In this document: positions 53,339 to 62,447 of the stretch, piece by piece
How positions within the stretch are numbered: the stretch's first letter is position 1
Layout: every line of letters begins with the position of its first letter
Assembly: GCA_964509335.1 (NCBI GenBank)
Contig: CAZDXB010000010.1
Span: forward strand, 30,063-94,062
DNA from: CAZDXB01 sp964509335
Lineage (GTDB): Bacteria; Bacteroidota; Ignavibacteria; Kapaibacteriales; UBA2268
Reading direction: 5' to 3'
Length of the DNA: 64,000 nucleotides
Made by a program: the position numbers and the translations under genes
The notes under the pieces: model-generated
The model's input: only the letters and a program-made list of their open reading frames with translations
Told to the model about the DNA's origin: nothing
The model's database searches: none

Positions 53339-55039
53339 ATGAAGAATTTAGAAATAGCTCAGATACTGGAAAACATATCGATTCTGCTAGAAATTAAAAA
53401 AGAAAATCCGTTCAAAATACGCGCCTACAGAGCCGCGGCGGAGAAAATCCGCAACGAAAGCGTGGACGTTATAAAGGAAGCGGAAAACGGCTCCTTAGCC
53501 GATATAAAAGGCTTCGGAAAAGCCTTAGTCTCCAAAATCACCGACCTCGTAGAAAACGGGAAAATGGAATACTACGAGAAATTAACGGCGGAAATTCCGG
53601 AAAGCTTAATCGGACTTACAAAAATAGCCGGCTTAGGACCGAAAAAAACCGCAAGATTATGGAAAGAATTAGGAATTACGACTATGGACGAATTAGAAAA
53701 AGCTTGCGATAAAAGCGTAATTTCAAAACTAAAAGGCTTCGGGAAAAGCGCAGTCGAATCCATACAAAACGGAATAGCGCACAAAAAAGCGTCGAAAGGA
53801 AGGAGGCTACAGATGGCGGCGAAAGCGCAAGCCTCGGAGATACTAGAATACTTGCGCGGACTCGAATCCGTAAAATTAGCCGAAACCTCCGGCGACGTCA
53901 GACGCTTCACTGAAACGATAAGGGAGCTTAGATTCGTCGTTTCGGTAAATTCGCGCGAAGATTTTATTAACTCTCTTAGCGCGAAATTCAATATCGAAGT
54001 CGAAGACGAAACAATAACAAGCGAAACCGACCTCGAACTGCCGCTAATAATAAATATCGCCCCGAAAAACGCTTTTTACGTCAAACTGCACTCCGACACT
54101 GGCTCGGAAAAATACCTCGAACATTTCAATAATAAACTCGCCGATAAAAGCTTCGAAATCGCAGAGGACAAAACACTAAAGGACGAAAAAGAAATTGAAC
54201 TTTCGAGCGAAGTAGATATATACTCCGCCGCCGGACTCCAATACGTCCCGCCGGAACTGCGCGAAAGCGAACGCGCGGTAAAAGCCGCTGAAAAAGGCGA
54301 AATTCCTCAACTAGTGGAAGCGAAGGATTTGAAAGGAATGGTTCACGTTCATTCAAATTGGACGGACGGCAGAGACACAATACGGGATATGGCGCTGGCG
54401 TCAAAAAATCTAGGATTTGAATATATGGTTCTCTGCGACCACAGCCAGACCGCGAAATACGCCGACGGTCTCAGTCCCAAAAGAGTCGCTAAACAAAAAA
54501 AAGAAATTGAGGAGCTAAACGAAGAAGATTTAGGAATAAAGATAATCTTCGGAATTGAATCCGACATTTTACCCGACGGCTCGCTCGATTACGAAGACAA
54601 TATACTAGCGGATTTCGATATAGTGGTCGCGTCTATTCACTCGGCTTTCAAAATGAGCAAAGAAAAAATGACGGCTAGAATAATTAAAGCTCTTAAAAAT
54701 CCCTATACGACTATGCTGGGACATCCAACCGGAAGATTGTTATTAGTCCGTCAACCCTACGAAATAGACCTAAAGCAAATAATCGATTGCGCCGCCGATT
54801 ACGGCAAAATAATCGAAATCAACTCCAACCCATACAGGCTCGATTTGCCTTGGGAATACGTTATATACGCGAAAGACAAAGGCGTAAAAATCTCGATTAA
54901 TCCCGACTCGCACCGAACAAGCTCGCTCGAAGAAGTATTCGTCGGCGTCGGCGTCGGCCGCAAAGGCTGGCTCGAAGCAAAAGACGTCGTCAACTGCTTA
55001 AACTATGAAGAATTTTTAACCGATATTTGTAACAAATAG
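53339..55039 (+). CDS. polX: PolX-family protein with degenerate polymerase domain and PHP domain
   Basis: A 566-residue bacterial PolX. An 8-kDa/helix-hairpin-helix part (1-150; DIKGFGKALVSKI, IAGLGPKKTARLW) is followed by a nucleotidyltransferase-like palm region (150-315) and a C-terminal PHP domain (330-566) with VHVHSNWTDG, LCDHS and PDSHR metal-binding motifs. In active PolX the palm signature is GS-x-RR-x2-ET-x2-D-x-D. Here GDVRRFTETIRELRF has Glu196 and Arg198 at the two Asp positions, so polymerase activity is doubtful while the PHP nuclease/phosphatase looks intact. A role in DNA repair end-trimming is inferred. Confidence 0.87.
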   Translation: MKNLEIAQILENISILLEIKKENPFKIRAYRAAAEKIRNESVDVIKEAENGSLADIKGFGKALVSKITDLVENGKMEYYEKLTAEIPESLIGLTKIAGLGPKKTARLWKELGITTMDELEKACDKSVISKLKGFGKSAVESIQNGIAHKKASKGRRLQMAAKAQASEILEYLRGLESVKLAETSGDVRRFTETIRELRFVVSVNSREDFINSLSAKFNIEVEDETITSETDLELPLIINIAPKNAFYVKLHSDTGSEKYLEHFNNKLADKSFEIAEDKTLKDEKEIELSSEVDIYSAAGLQYVPPELRESERAVKAAEKGEIPQLVEAKDLKGMVHVHSNWTDGRDTIRDMALASKNLGFEYMVLCDHSQTAKYADGLSPKRVAKQKKEIEELNEEDLGIKIIFGIESDILPDGSLDYEDNILADFDIVVASIHSAFKMSKEKMTARIIKALKNPYTTMLGHPTGRLLLVRQPYEIDLKQIIDCAADYGKIIEINSNPYRLDLPWEYVIYAKDKGVKISINPDSHRTSSLEEVFVGVGVGRKGWLEAKDVVNCLNYEEFLTDICNK

Positions 55040-55194
55040 TTTGCGATTTTAATAAGATGGCAGTATTTTAACTTTTTAAATTAACAAAATATTAATAATT
55101 AAATTTGTAACGTTATAGTTTTTGGAGTGTCTTATAGCATTAAGAAACTAAAACTCTTTGAATTATTTTGTATAAACAAACTAACGGGTGTATT

Positions 55195-57233
55195 ATGTTA
55201 AAGAAAACGACCTCTTTCATTGCTTTAGTTTTAACTCTTTTCCTTTTAAGCGGCTTAAGCGTCTTCTCGCAAGTCGGAAAAAAGATTTTATTTGAACAAT
55301 TTACTGGAACTTGGTGCGGTTGGTGCGTTGACGGCAACCATAAACTAAATCAAATTATGGAAGAACATTCCGACGTAGTTATCCCAGTAAAACTTCACAG
55401 CGACGACAATATGGCAATAAATTATTACAGTTCAATAGGCGACGGACTTGGACTAAGCGGCGTTCCAGCCGGCTGTATAGACAGAACAATGTTCAACGGC
55501 ACGTATTTTCCAAACCGATATTCCGGCTCTTATTCCAACAACAATTGGTTGACCTTAGTCGAGCAGCAAATGCAAGAAACTGCGAAAGTAGAAGTAGAGC
55601 TGGTTTATTCATTAGACGAGCAAACGGGAGAATTTAAAGCTGCTCTTACCGCTACAATGCTCGAAGATTTAGACAAAAACCTAGCTTTTAATCTTATTAT
55701 TATAGAAGACAGCGTTTCCGGCAGCGGTCAAGGATGGGACCAACATAATTACCTTTCCGGCAGAAGCGGTTGGGAGTTCAGCCCGTATTATAGCAAACCC
55801 TCCGTATTGGAAGGCTATGTTCACGAATACGTAGCTCGAGACTACTTAGGCGGCGCTTGGGGCGAACCGGGAGAATTTCTGTCAAAAACGACATTAGAAA
55901 CCGGCGACGTTTTCAAGCATTATTTCACTACAACCTTAAACCCTTCATGGGACTTAGACCACCTTAAATTCGCCGGCGTTGTATTTGTTGACGAATCGGC
56001 TGACAAACGCGCCTTAAATAGCTGCTACGGAGTAGAAGGAACACCCGAAGAGCCCGTTATGGATTTAAGCTCCACGGGAACGATGGAAGGCGTAGCTTCT
56101 TCCGGCTCGGCGTTTACTAAAACTTTCAACTTGGACAATCTTTCCGATTCAGAAGACACATACGAATTAACGGTTACTACCTCCGAAAGAACCCCCGATG
56201 ATTGGTCGGCGGAAATAACTGTTCAAGATAACAGCGTAACCGTAAAGAAAGAAAATCAACAAGCTACTGAAATAACAATTCCGGCGGGCGAAACTGCGAC
56301 GTTTGACCTTAGCCTCAACGTCGGAGAAACAATTGGCGTTGGAGACGCTTATATTGTCATAACTTCGCAGAACAACTCTGATTCTTATAAAGAAGCAAAT
56401 AAAATCACCGCTATATCCAAAGACGCCGAATATATTCACGTCATAGACGTAACCGAACAAGAAAATTCCATCGCCTCTTATTTTGAAAACGAAGAAGTTG
56501 ACTATTTAGATTTATCGCCTACCAATTATAGCGAGTTTTACACTTCCTTAGACAATCTAAAAGTGTTAATTTGGAATACTGGCGAAGGAGACGATTTGTC
56601 TGAAAGCGAAGCGAATACAATTACTAGCGTAATCAATTCGGGACACAAAGTATTTCTTTCAGGACAATTGATAATGACTTACCTATATGCAAACGACCAG
56701 TTGGCAAATCTCGGACTAGGCAGACAAGGCTTGTCCCAAGACGGATACAGTCAAGGAGCTCAACCGCCATTTAGCACAAGATTCAAAGGATTTGCGGACG
56801 ACCCCATTAGCGGCAACTACGTTTCTGGATTCGACGTCGAATGGGATAATTATCCAATGCAAGTAGCCGAAATTACTAATTCCGATATTGCCGAACCCTT
56901 TTTAGCTTTCGAACAAGAACAAACGGTATGGTACGTTCAAAACAATCAGTGGAACAATAAACAAGTTGACGGCGAAGATTGCATACTCGGAGCGCGAATT
57001 ACTAAAGGCGGAAGGAAAACCGTTTTATTCGGAATCGACCCCTTTATTATCGTTGACGAACAGACTAGAGAAGACTTATTGACAAACGCTATGGATTGGC
57101 TCCTTGAAACTACGGACGTTGAAGATAAAACCGGCGATAACGCGTTTGTTACTATTTCAGCCTCCCCTAATCCTATTAGCGACGAAACTAGAATTAAATA
57201 CAATTTCGGCGATATAGGTTCTATCGGCTACAA
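55195..57233 (+). CDS. Omp28-like secreted thioredoxin-fold protein, C-terminus cut by the assembly gap
   Basis: An exported protein of at least 680 residues. The start at 55195 gives a clean signal peptide (MLKKTTSFIALVLTLFLLSG, ending VFSQ). The first domain (30-260) resembles Omp28 with a thioredoxin-like Cys41-Gly-Trp-Cys44 (FTGTWCGWC) and an SGVPAGCIDRT cis-Pro segment. A middle beta-sandwich (about 290-405) and a ThuA/GATase-like alpha-beta domain (410-630; LKVLIWNTGEGDDLSESEA) follow. The last residues VTISASPNPISDETRIKYNF begin a type IX sorting domain, whose end falls in the 100-N gap. It is a likely cell-surface or secreted redox/adhesion protein. Confidence 0.8.
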
Positions 57234-57333
57234 NNNNNNNNNNNNNNNNNNNNNNNNNNNNNNNNNNNNNNNNNNNNNNNNNNNNNNNNNNNNNNNNNNN
57301 NNNNNNNNNNNNNNNNNNNNNNNNNNNNNNNNN
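57234..57333. other. Assembly gap (100 N)
   Basis: Exactly 100 N, the conventional filler for a scaffold join of unknown length. It truncates the Omp28-like gene on its left and the leucyl-tRNA synthetase gene on its right; nothing can be said of the missing bases. Confidence 0.99.
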
Positions 57334-59723
57334 CTGTTCACTTGAACGACGAACTCTATTTCTTTCTTAACGATTTTGCCCTCGTCGTATTCGGGAAACT
57401 CCTTAAGCGCGACGGAGCCGTTATGACCTAATATCCGCCACAATTCTTCCGATAAATGCGGCGCGAAGGGGGCGAGACACAATACGAATTTCTCCATAGC
57501 CTCCCGCGGCTTAACTTTCGCTTTCGTGAACTCGTTTACGAAAGTCATCATTTGCGCTATCGCGGTGTTAAACCGAAGATTCTCAATATCCTCGGTTACT
57601 TTCTTAACAGTGGAATGCAAAACGAACTCTTGTTCTTTAGATAACTCGGCGTCTTTTACTTCCTTAGAAAGTTCGCCGTCCGAACCGACAATCATTCGCC
57701 ACACTCTCGCCAAAAATCTATTGACGCCGGCTATTCCGTCGGTTGACCAAGGCTTAGCGTCCTGAAGCGGTCCCAAAAACATCTCGAAAACGCGCAGCGA
57801 GTCCGCTCCGAATTCCTCGACGATTTCGTCGGGATTAATAACGTTGCCGAGCGACTTCGACATCTTCCTGCCGTCCTCGCCTAAAATCAATCCTTGATGG
57901 AAAAGCTTCCTGAAAGGCTCTTTGCCGGAAACGTAACCGTAATCATATAGAACTTTATGCCAGAAGCGAGCGTAAAGTAAATGCAACACGGCGTGCTCCG
58001 CGCCGCCCATATACAAATCAACGCCGTTCGGCGACATCCAGTATTTTTCCTTTTCCTTGTCGCAGAAAATCTCGTCGTTTCTCGGGTCCAAATACCTTAA
58101 ATAATACCAACAGGAACCAGCCCACTGCGGCATTGTGTTAGTTTCGAATCTCGCTTTCTTGCCGGTTTTCTCGTCCGTAAAATTCACCCATTTGTCTATT
58201 TTTGCCAAAGGCGACTCGCACGTGCCGGCGGGTTTAAAATCCTTCACCGGCGGCAGAGTCAACGGCAATTCGTCCAAATTGAGCGCTCTCTTGCCGCCGT
58301 CCTCGAAAAACATTATAGGTATCGGCTCGCCCCAATACCTTTGCCTCGAGAAAAGCCAATCCCTCAGCTTAAATTGAACTTTCTTAGCGCCGATTGCTTT
58401 CGATTCCAACCATTCAATCGTCTTGTTAATAGCTTCGGGCGTCTTCAGACCGTTTATAGAAAACTCCTCGTTCGACGAATTTACGCCGACGCCGTCCTCG
58501 ACAAAAGCCCCCTCTTGTATATCCCATTCCTTATTTTCCGGCTTAACGACTTGAACTATAGGCAAATCGAATTTTCGGGCGAATTCGCAGTCGCGCTCGT
58601 CATGCCCGGGAACCGCCATTATCGCCCCGGAGCCGTAATGCGAAAGCACGTAGTCCGCTATCCATATCGGTATTCTCTTTTTAGTCGCCGGATTAACCGC
58701 GTAAGCGCCCGTGAATACGCCGGTCTTTTCCCTGTTAAGCTCCATCCTTTCCAAATCACTCTTTATCGCCGCTTTCTTTCTATATTCCTCAACTTCCGAT
58801 TTACGCTCCGGCGTCGTAATTTTCTCTACTATATCAAGCTCAGGCGCTAATACCATATATGTAGCTCCAAAAACCGTATCGGGTCTGGTTGTGAATACGT
58901 TTATCTTTTCGCCCGTCTTCTCGATTTCAAATAAAATCTCCGCTCCTTCGCTTCTGCCAATCCAATTCTTCTGCATTTCAATAGTGGAGTGAGGCCAATC
59001 GACCGACTCCAAATCGTCGAGCAACCTTTGAGCGTATTTGGTTATTCTAATCATCCACTGGCTCATCGGCTTCCGCTCGACTTCGTATCCTTTCTCTTTC
59101 CACTCTTCGCATTCCTCGTTCGCAAGGACCGTTCCTAATGTCTCGCACCAATTGACCGGAATATTATCTATATACGCCAATCTATGTTCGTCTTTGTATT
59201 TTTCAATTTCCGCCGAGTCGGTTAAGTCGTCTGGTATCGGCAATTCGTCGATAGGTCTTGCTTTTTGCTTTTCTTCGTCGAACCACGAATTATATATTAA
59301 AGTAAACATCCATTGAGTCCACTTATAATAATCCGGCGAAGTCGTGTTTATCATCCTCGACCAATCGTAATCGAAACCGAGCGATTTCAACTGCCTTTTG
59401 AAAGTTTTTATATTTCTTTGCGTAGCTTCGACCGGATGCACTCCCGTTTGCATACAATAACGCTCGGTCGGCAAACCGAACGCGTCGAATCCCATCGGAT
59501 GCAATACGCTGTAGCCTTGCATTCGCTTGTATCGAGATAGAATATCCGTAGCCGTATAACCTTCCGGATGTCCTATGTGCAAGCCCGCTCCGCTCGGATA
59601 CGGAAACATATCCAGAATGTAAAACTTCTCTTTCGACTCGTCTTCTTTCGCCTTAAAAATCTCTTCCTTTTCCCAGTAATCCCGCCATTTAGGCTCAATA
59701 TCGTTAAATGGATAAGCCGCCAT
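57334..59723 (-). CDS. leuS: Leucyl-tRNA synthetase, C-terminus lost in the assembly gap
   Basis: Charges tRNA-Leu. About 796 residues are present of an expected 810-850. The class I motifs are HIGH at 49-52 (LHIGHPEGYTATD) and KMSKS near 620 (GRKMSKSLGNVINPDE). The CP1 editing domain (about 225-420) contains TTRPDTVFGATYMVLAP and YGSGAIMAVPGHDERD with the editing Asp. The anticodon-binding domain begins near 660, and the final C-terminal extension is missing. The ATG at 59723 is preferred over a TTG two codons upstream. It stands alone on the minus strand. Confidence 0.96.
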
Positions 59724-59808
59724 ATTCAAACCGCAAATTTATTGTTAATCAATATTATAAACTTCAAAAATAACAAAACGCTTGTTCATAAATAAACTTA
59801 ACGTAAAT

Positions 59809-60570
59809 TTATTCCGTCAAAACCGAAATAATCTCCGCCGACAAATCCTCGTAATTAATCTTCCTTCCGCTAACCTCGCTTAAATCGACGCTGTGGCTCA
59901 TTATATAATCTTTCAAAACGCCTCGTTTCGACTCGTCCTTGACCTTTGCGACGTCGGCGAGCCTCTCGTGTCCCTTGTCGAGCAATATTGAGCCGTGCTG
60001 CAAAAGAACGTCGCCGAAACGCCTTTGCGCGCTGCCGACGATTTTCTTACTATCGCAAGCAATCTCGTATCTAGCCGAACTGGCGAAGCAAGAAACTGAA
60101 AGGTCCTTTTTTTCTTTGTAAAACTTCCCGAAATTCATTTGCGACTTTTCAAAATCGACGTTGTTTGTTCCCAGTCGATTAATAGCTTCTAGAAGTATCA
60201 TATGAATCGCTCTATAGGCGTCTTGCGCCGTTTTGTCGGACGTCAAGCGCGTTACGACCGAATAAGTCAACTCTTCCGCGTGCAGGACAGCTCTGCCGCC
60301 CGTAGGTCTTCTAACGATGTCGAAACCCGCTTCGGCGGCTTTCTCTTCGTCTATTTCTTCTCTTTTTTGATTGTAGCCTAGCGAGACGCACCAAGGCTCC
60401 CAGCCGTAAATCCTAAACATTGGAAGCGCTTTGCTTTCGGAGAACTTCTTTGTCCTTTGGGCGTCGAAATCCATATTATACGCGCCGTCGCTATATCCGC
60501 TCTCTATTAATTCAAATTCTCCGCCGAACAAATCGTCGAATTTCTTATTATGTATTGTCGTTTTTTTCAT
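59809..60570 (-). CDS. Lipoate-protein ligase A family / octanoyltransferase (LplA/LipM-like)
   Basis: A 253-residue member of the biotin/lipoate A/B ligase family. It attaches lipoate or octanoate to carrier domains of 2-oxoacid dehydrogenases and glycine cleavage H protein. It shows YGWEPWCVSLGYNQ, the signature VRRPTGGRAVLH, and the conserved lysine in KKIVGSAQRR. A Cys in LSVSCFASSARYEI may be the LipM-type acyl-enzyme residue, so octanoyltransferase LipM is as likely as LplA. Single gene, 85 bases upstream of leuS. Confidence 0.85.
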   Translation of the reverse strand: MKKTTIHNKKFDDLFGGEFELIESGYSDGAYNMDFDAQRTKKFSESKALPMFRIYGWEPWCVSLGYNQKREEIDEEKAAEAGFDIVRRPTGGRAVLHAEELTYSVVTRLTSDKTAQDAYRAIHMILLEAINRLGTNNVDFEKSQMNFGKFYKEKKDLSVSCFASSARYEIACDSKKIVGSAQRRFGDVLLQHGSILLDKGHERLADVAKVKDESKRGVLKDYIMSHSVDLSEVSGRKINYEDLSAEIISVLTE

Positions 60571-60635
60571 ATCTTGAAACTGATTTTTTGAAAAAACAAA
60601 ATTATGATTTTATTCACTAACGATAAACTTTAAAT

Positions 60636-61235
60636 ATGAATATCGAACAATCGCCCGCCGCTTTTATTATTTTCGCCGTTAATATCGTCGTCAGTTTATA
60701 CGCTCTCTACGGCAAAAACTCGCTTCTATATAAATTCCTCCTGAGACCTTACGACGTCGTCCAAAACAACCGCTGGCATTTGATTATCACGAGCGGATTC
60801 CTACACGGCGACTTGACGCATCTGCTGTTCAATATGATTTCCTTTTTCTTTTTCGCTTTCCAACTGGAAGCGATAATAGGAACGGCGAATTTCTTAATAG
60901 TTTATTTCGGATGCTTGATTTTAAGCGACATTCCGACAATTATTAAACACAAAGACAACTACGACTACGGTTCGCTAGGCGCGTCGGGAGCTATTTCGGG
61001 CGTTATTTTCGGCTCGATACTCTTCTATCCGCTCAGCACGATTTATATTTTCTTCTTCCCCCTGCCCGCGCTGGCATTCGCCGTTTTATTCTTGCTTTAC
61101 GGCTGGTGGGCGTCCCGACGCGGTATGGACTTCATCAATCATTCGGCGCACAACTGGGGAGCCGTTTCGGGAATATTATTAACTCTGCTGGTTTATCCCT
61201 CCGCTTGGGATATATTCGTAAGGCAAGTATTCTAA
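60636..61235 (+). CDS. Rhomboid-family intramembrane serine protease
   Basis: A 199-residue membrane protease with six hydrophobic segments. The catalytic Ser117 is in GSLGASGAISG and the catalytic His172 is in NHSAHNWGA. The HGDLTHLLFN motif (His57, His62, Asn66) supports the oxyanion hole and L1 loop. It cleaves transmembrane segments of unknown substrates. It ends 5 bases from the convergent plsY gene. Confidence 0.93.
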   Translation: MNIEQSPAAFIIFAVNIVVSLYALYGKNSLLYKFLLRPYDVVQNNRWHLIITSGFLHGDLTHLLFNMISFFFFAFQLEAIIGTANFLIVYFGCLILSDIPTIIKHKDNYDYGSLGASGAISGVIFGSILFYPLSTIYIFFFPLPALAFAVLFLLYGWWASRRGMDFINHSAHNWGAVSGILLTLLVYPSAWDIFVRQVF

Positions 61236-61240
61236 ATACC

Positions 61241-61855
61241 TTATCGCTTCGCAACAAGCTCGACAATCGGTTTGACGTGCCTCAAGAGAATAAAAAAGCA
61301 AATAACGGCGGCTATTATATTAAATTCGAACGCCGCTCCGGCGAATGACTCAAAAAAGACGTATGAGGCTAAGCTCTTTGGAAAAACAAAAAACGAAATC
61401 GGCGTAATTACCGTCGCAACGACATTTCCAATATGAATGTTTCTTTTAGCTATATAAAATCCAAGCGCCCAAAGAACTCCCCAGATGGGTATAAAAACGG
61501 GAAGAATCAAAACAAACACGCCTAAGCTAGTCGAAAGTCCTCTGCCGCCTTTGAACTTAAGAAAAATCGACCAATTATGACCTACGACCGCAAAAATCGA
61601 ACAAAGACCTAAGATAAAAGTGTCGCCGGGAGCGACTATAGCGGCGAAAACTACCGCGGCTACGCCTTTCAGAGCGTCTAAAGCAAATACCGCTATGCCA
61701 ATCCACTTTTTATTGGTGATTTCGTAGCTGTTCATCGCTCCGACGTTCCCGCTTCCGTCAACGGTTACGTCTTTTTTCGCGAAAAGCTTGACAGCGAGAA
61801 AAGCGAAGGGAATCGACCCGATTACATATGACGCGATAGCCGCGATAAACTCCAT
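61241..61855 (-). CDS. plsY: Glycerol-3-phosphate acyltransferase PlsY
   Basis: Inner-membrane enzyme transferring acyl groups from acyl-phosphate to glycerol-3-phosphate, the first step of phospholipid synthesis. The 204 residues have about five membrane segments. The three motifs are near-canonical: SYVIGSIPFAFL, GSGNVGAMNSYE (usually GSGNPGATN) and GHNWSIFLKFKGGRGLST (usually GGKG). The Pro-to-Val/Thr-to-Met changes and Lys-to-Arg are mild departures. It is convergent with the rhomboid gene. Confidence 0.9.
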   Translation of the reverse strand: MEFIAAIASYVIGSIPFAFLAVKLFAKKDVTVDGSGNVGAMNSYEITNKKWIGIAVFALDALKGVAAVVFAAIVAPGDTFILGLCSIFAVVGHNWSIFLKFKGGRGLSTSLGVFVLILPVFIPIWGVLWALGFYIAKRNIHIGNVVATVITPISFFVFPKSLASYVFFESFAGAAFEFNIIAAVICFFILLRHVKPIVELVAKR

Positions 61856-61978
61856 AAGACTTAACTCTCGTACAATTTCAAAAACGTCTAACGCAATATA
61901 ATTAATGCGAATAAAAATATAAACGGAAACTTATCGTTTTAAACGAAAATTGTTTGTGTAAATTAAACGGAGAAGAAA

Positions 61979-62368
61979 ATGAATAAATACTACTTTTCAA
62001 CCACAATAGATTCCAAATTCGACGAAGCTATTGACAAGGTTACCGAAGAATTAAAAAAAGAAGGATTCGGAGTATTGACCGAGATAAACGTCCAAGAAAC
62101 ATTAAAGAAAAAATTGGACGTTGACTTCAAGAAATACAAAATTTTGGGCGCTTGCAACCCGCCATTCGCTTTTAAAGCTCTATCGGCGGAAGATAAAGTC
62201 GGGACTATGCTTCCCTGCAACGTAATCGTCCAAGAAGTCTCTCCCGGCAAAATTGAGATAGCCGCCGTCGACCCCGTAGCGTCGATGAAAGCTATTGAAA
62301 ATCAAACGCTTGAAGGCATAGCCAAAGAAATACAAACCAAACTTAAAAAGACAATCGATAATCTATAA
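61979..62368 (+). CDS. DUF302 protein
   Basis: A 129-residue cytosolic protein of the DUF302 family: YFSTTIDSKFDEAIDKVTEE, KYKILGACNPPFAFKAL, MLPCNVIVQEVSPGKIEIAA and VDPVASM are the expected conserved blocks. Its function is not established; relatives are small, often linked to sulfur or stress responses. It has a strong ACGGAGAAGA ribosome-binding site and is followed directly by a bidirectional terminator. Confidence 0.88.
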   Translation: MNKYYFSTTIDSKFDEAIDKVTEELKKEGFGVLTEINVQETLKKKLDVDFKKYKILGACNPPFAFKALSAEDKVGTMLPCNVIVQEVSPGKIEIAAVDPVASMKAIENQTLEGIAKEIQTKLKKTIDNL

Positions 62369-62390
62369 ACGTAAATCATTTTTCAACAAA

Positions 62391-62422
62391 AAAAACGGGG
62401 CTTCGTAAAAAGCCCCGTTTTT
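62391..62422. terminator. Bidirectional intrinsic terminator
   Basis: AAAAACGGGGCTT and AAGCCCCGTTTTT form a GC-rich 13-base stem with a short loop, flanked by A-run and T-run on both sides. It lies between the convergent DUF302 gene and the large secreted-protein gene and should stop both. Confidence 0.9.
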
Positions 62423-62447
62423 ATTTTCAGCCGCTATTCTCGGCGTT

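Noticed and set aside
57228..57345. Reading frames that appear to continue through the N run on both strands
   Set aside because: The N are filler; the true sequence and length are unknown, so both genes were ended at the gap edges.
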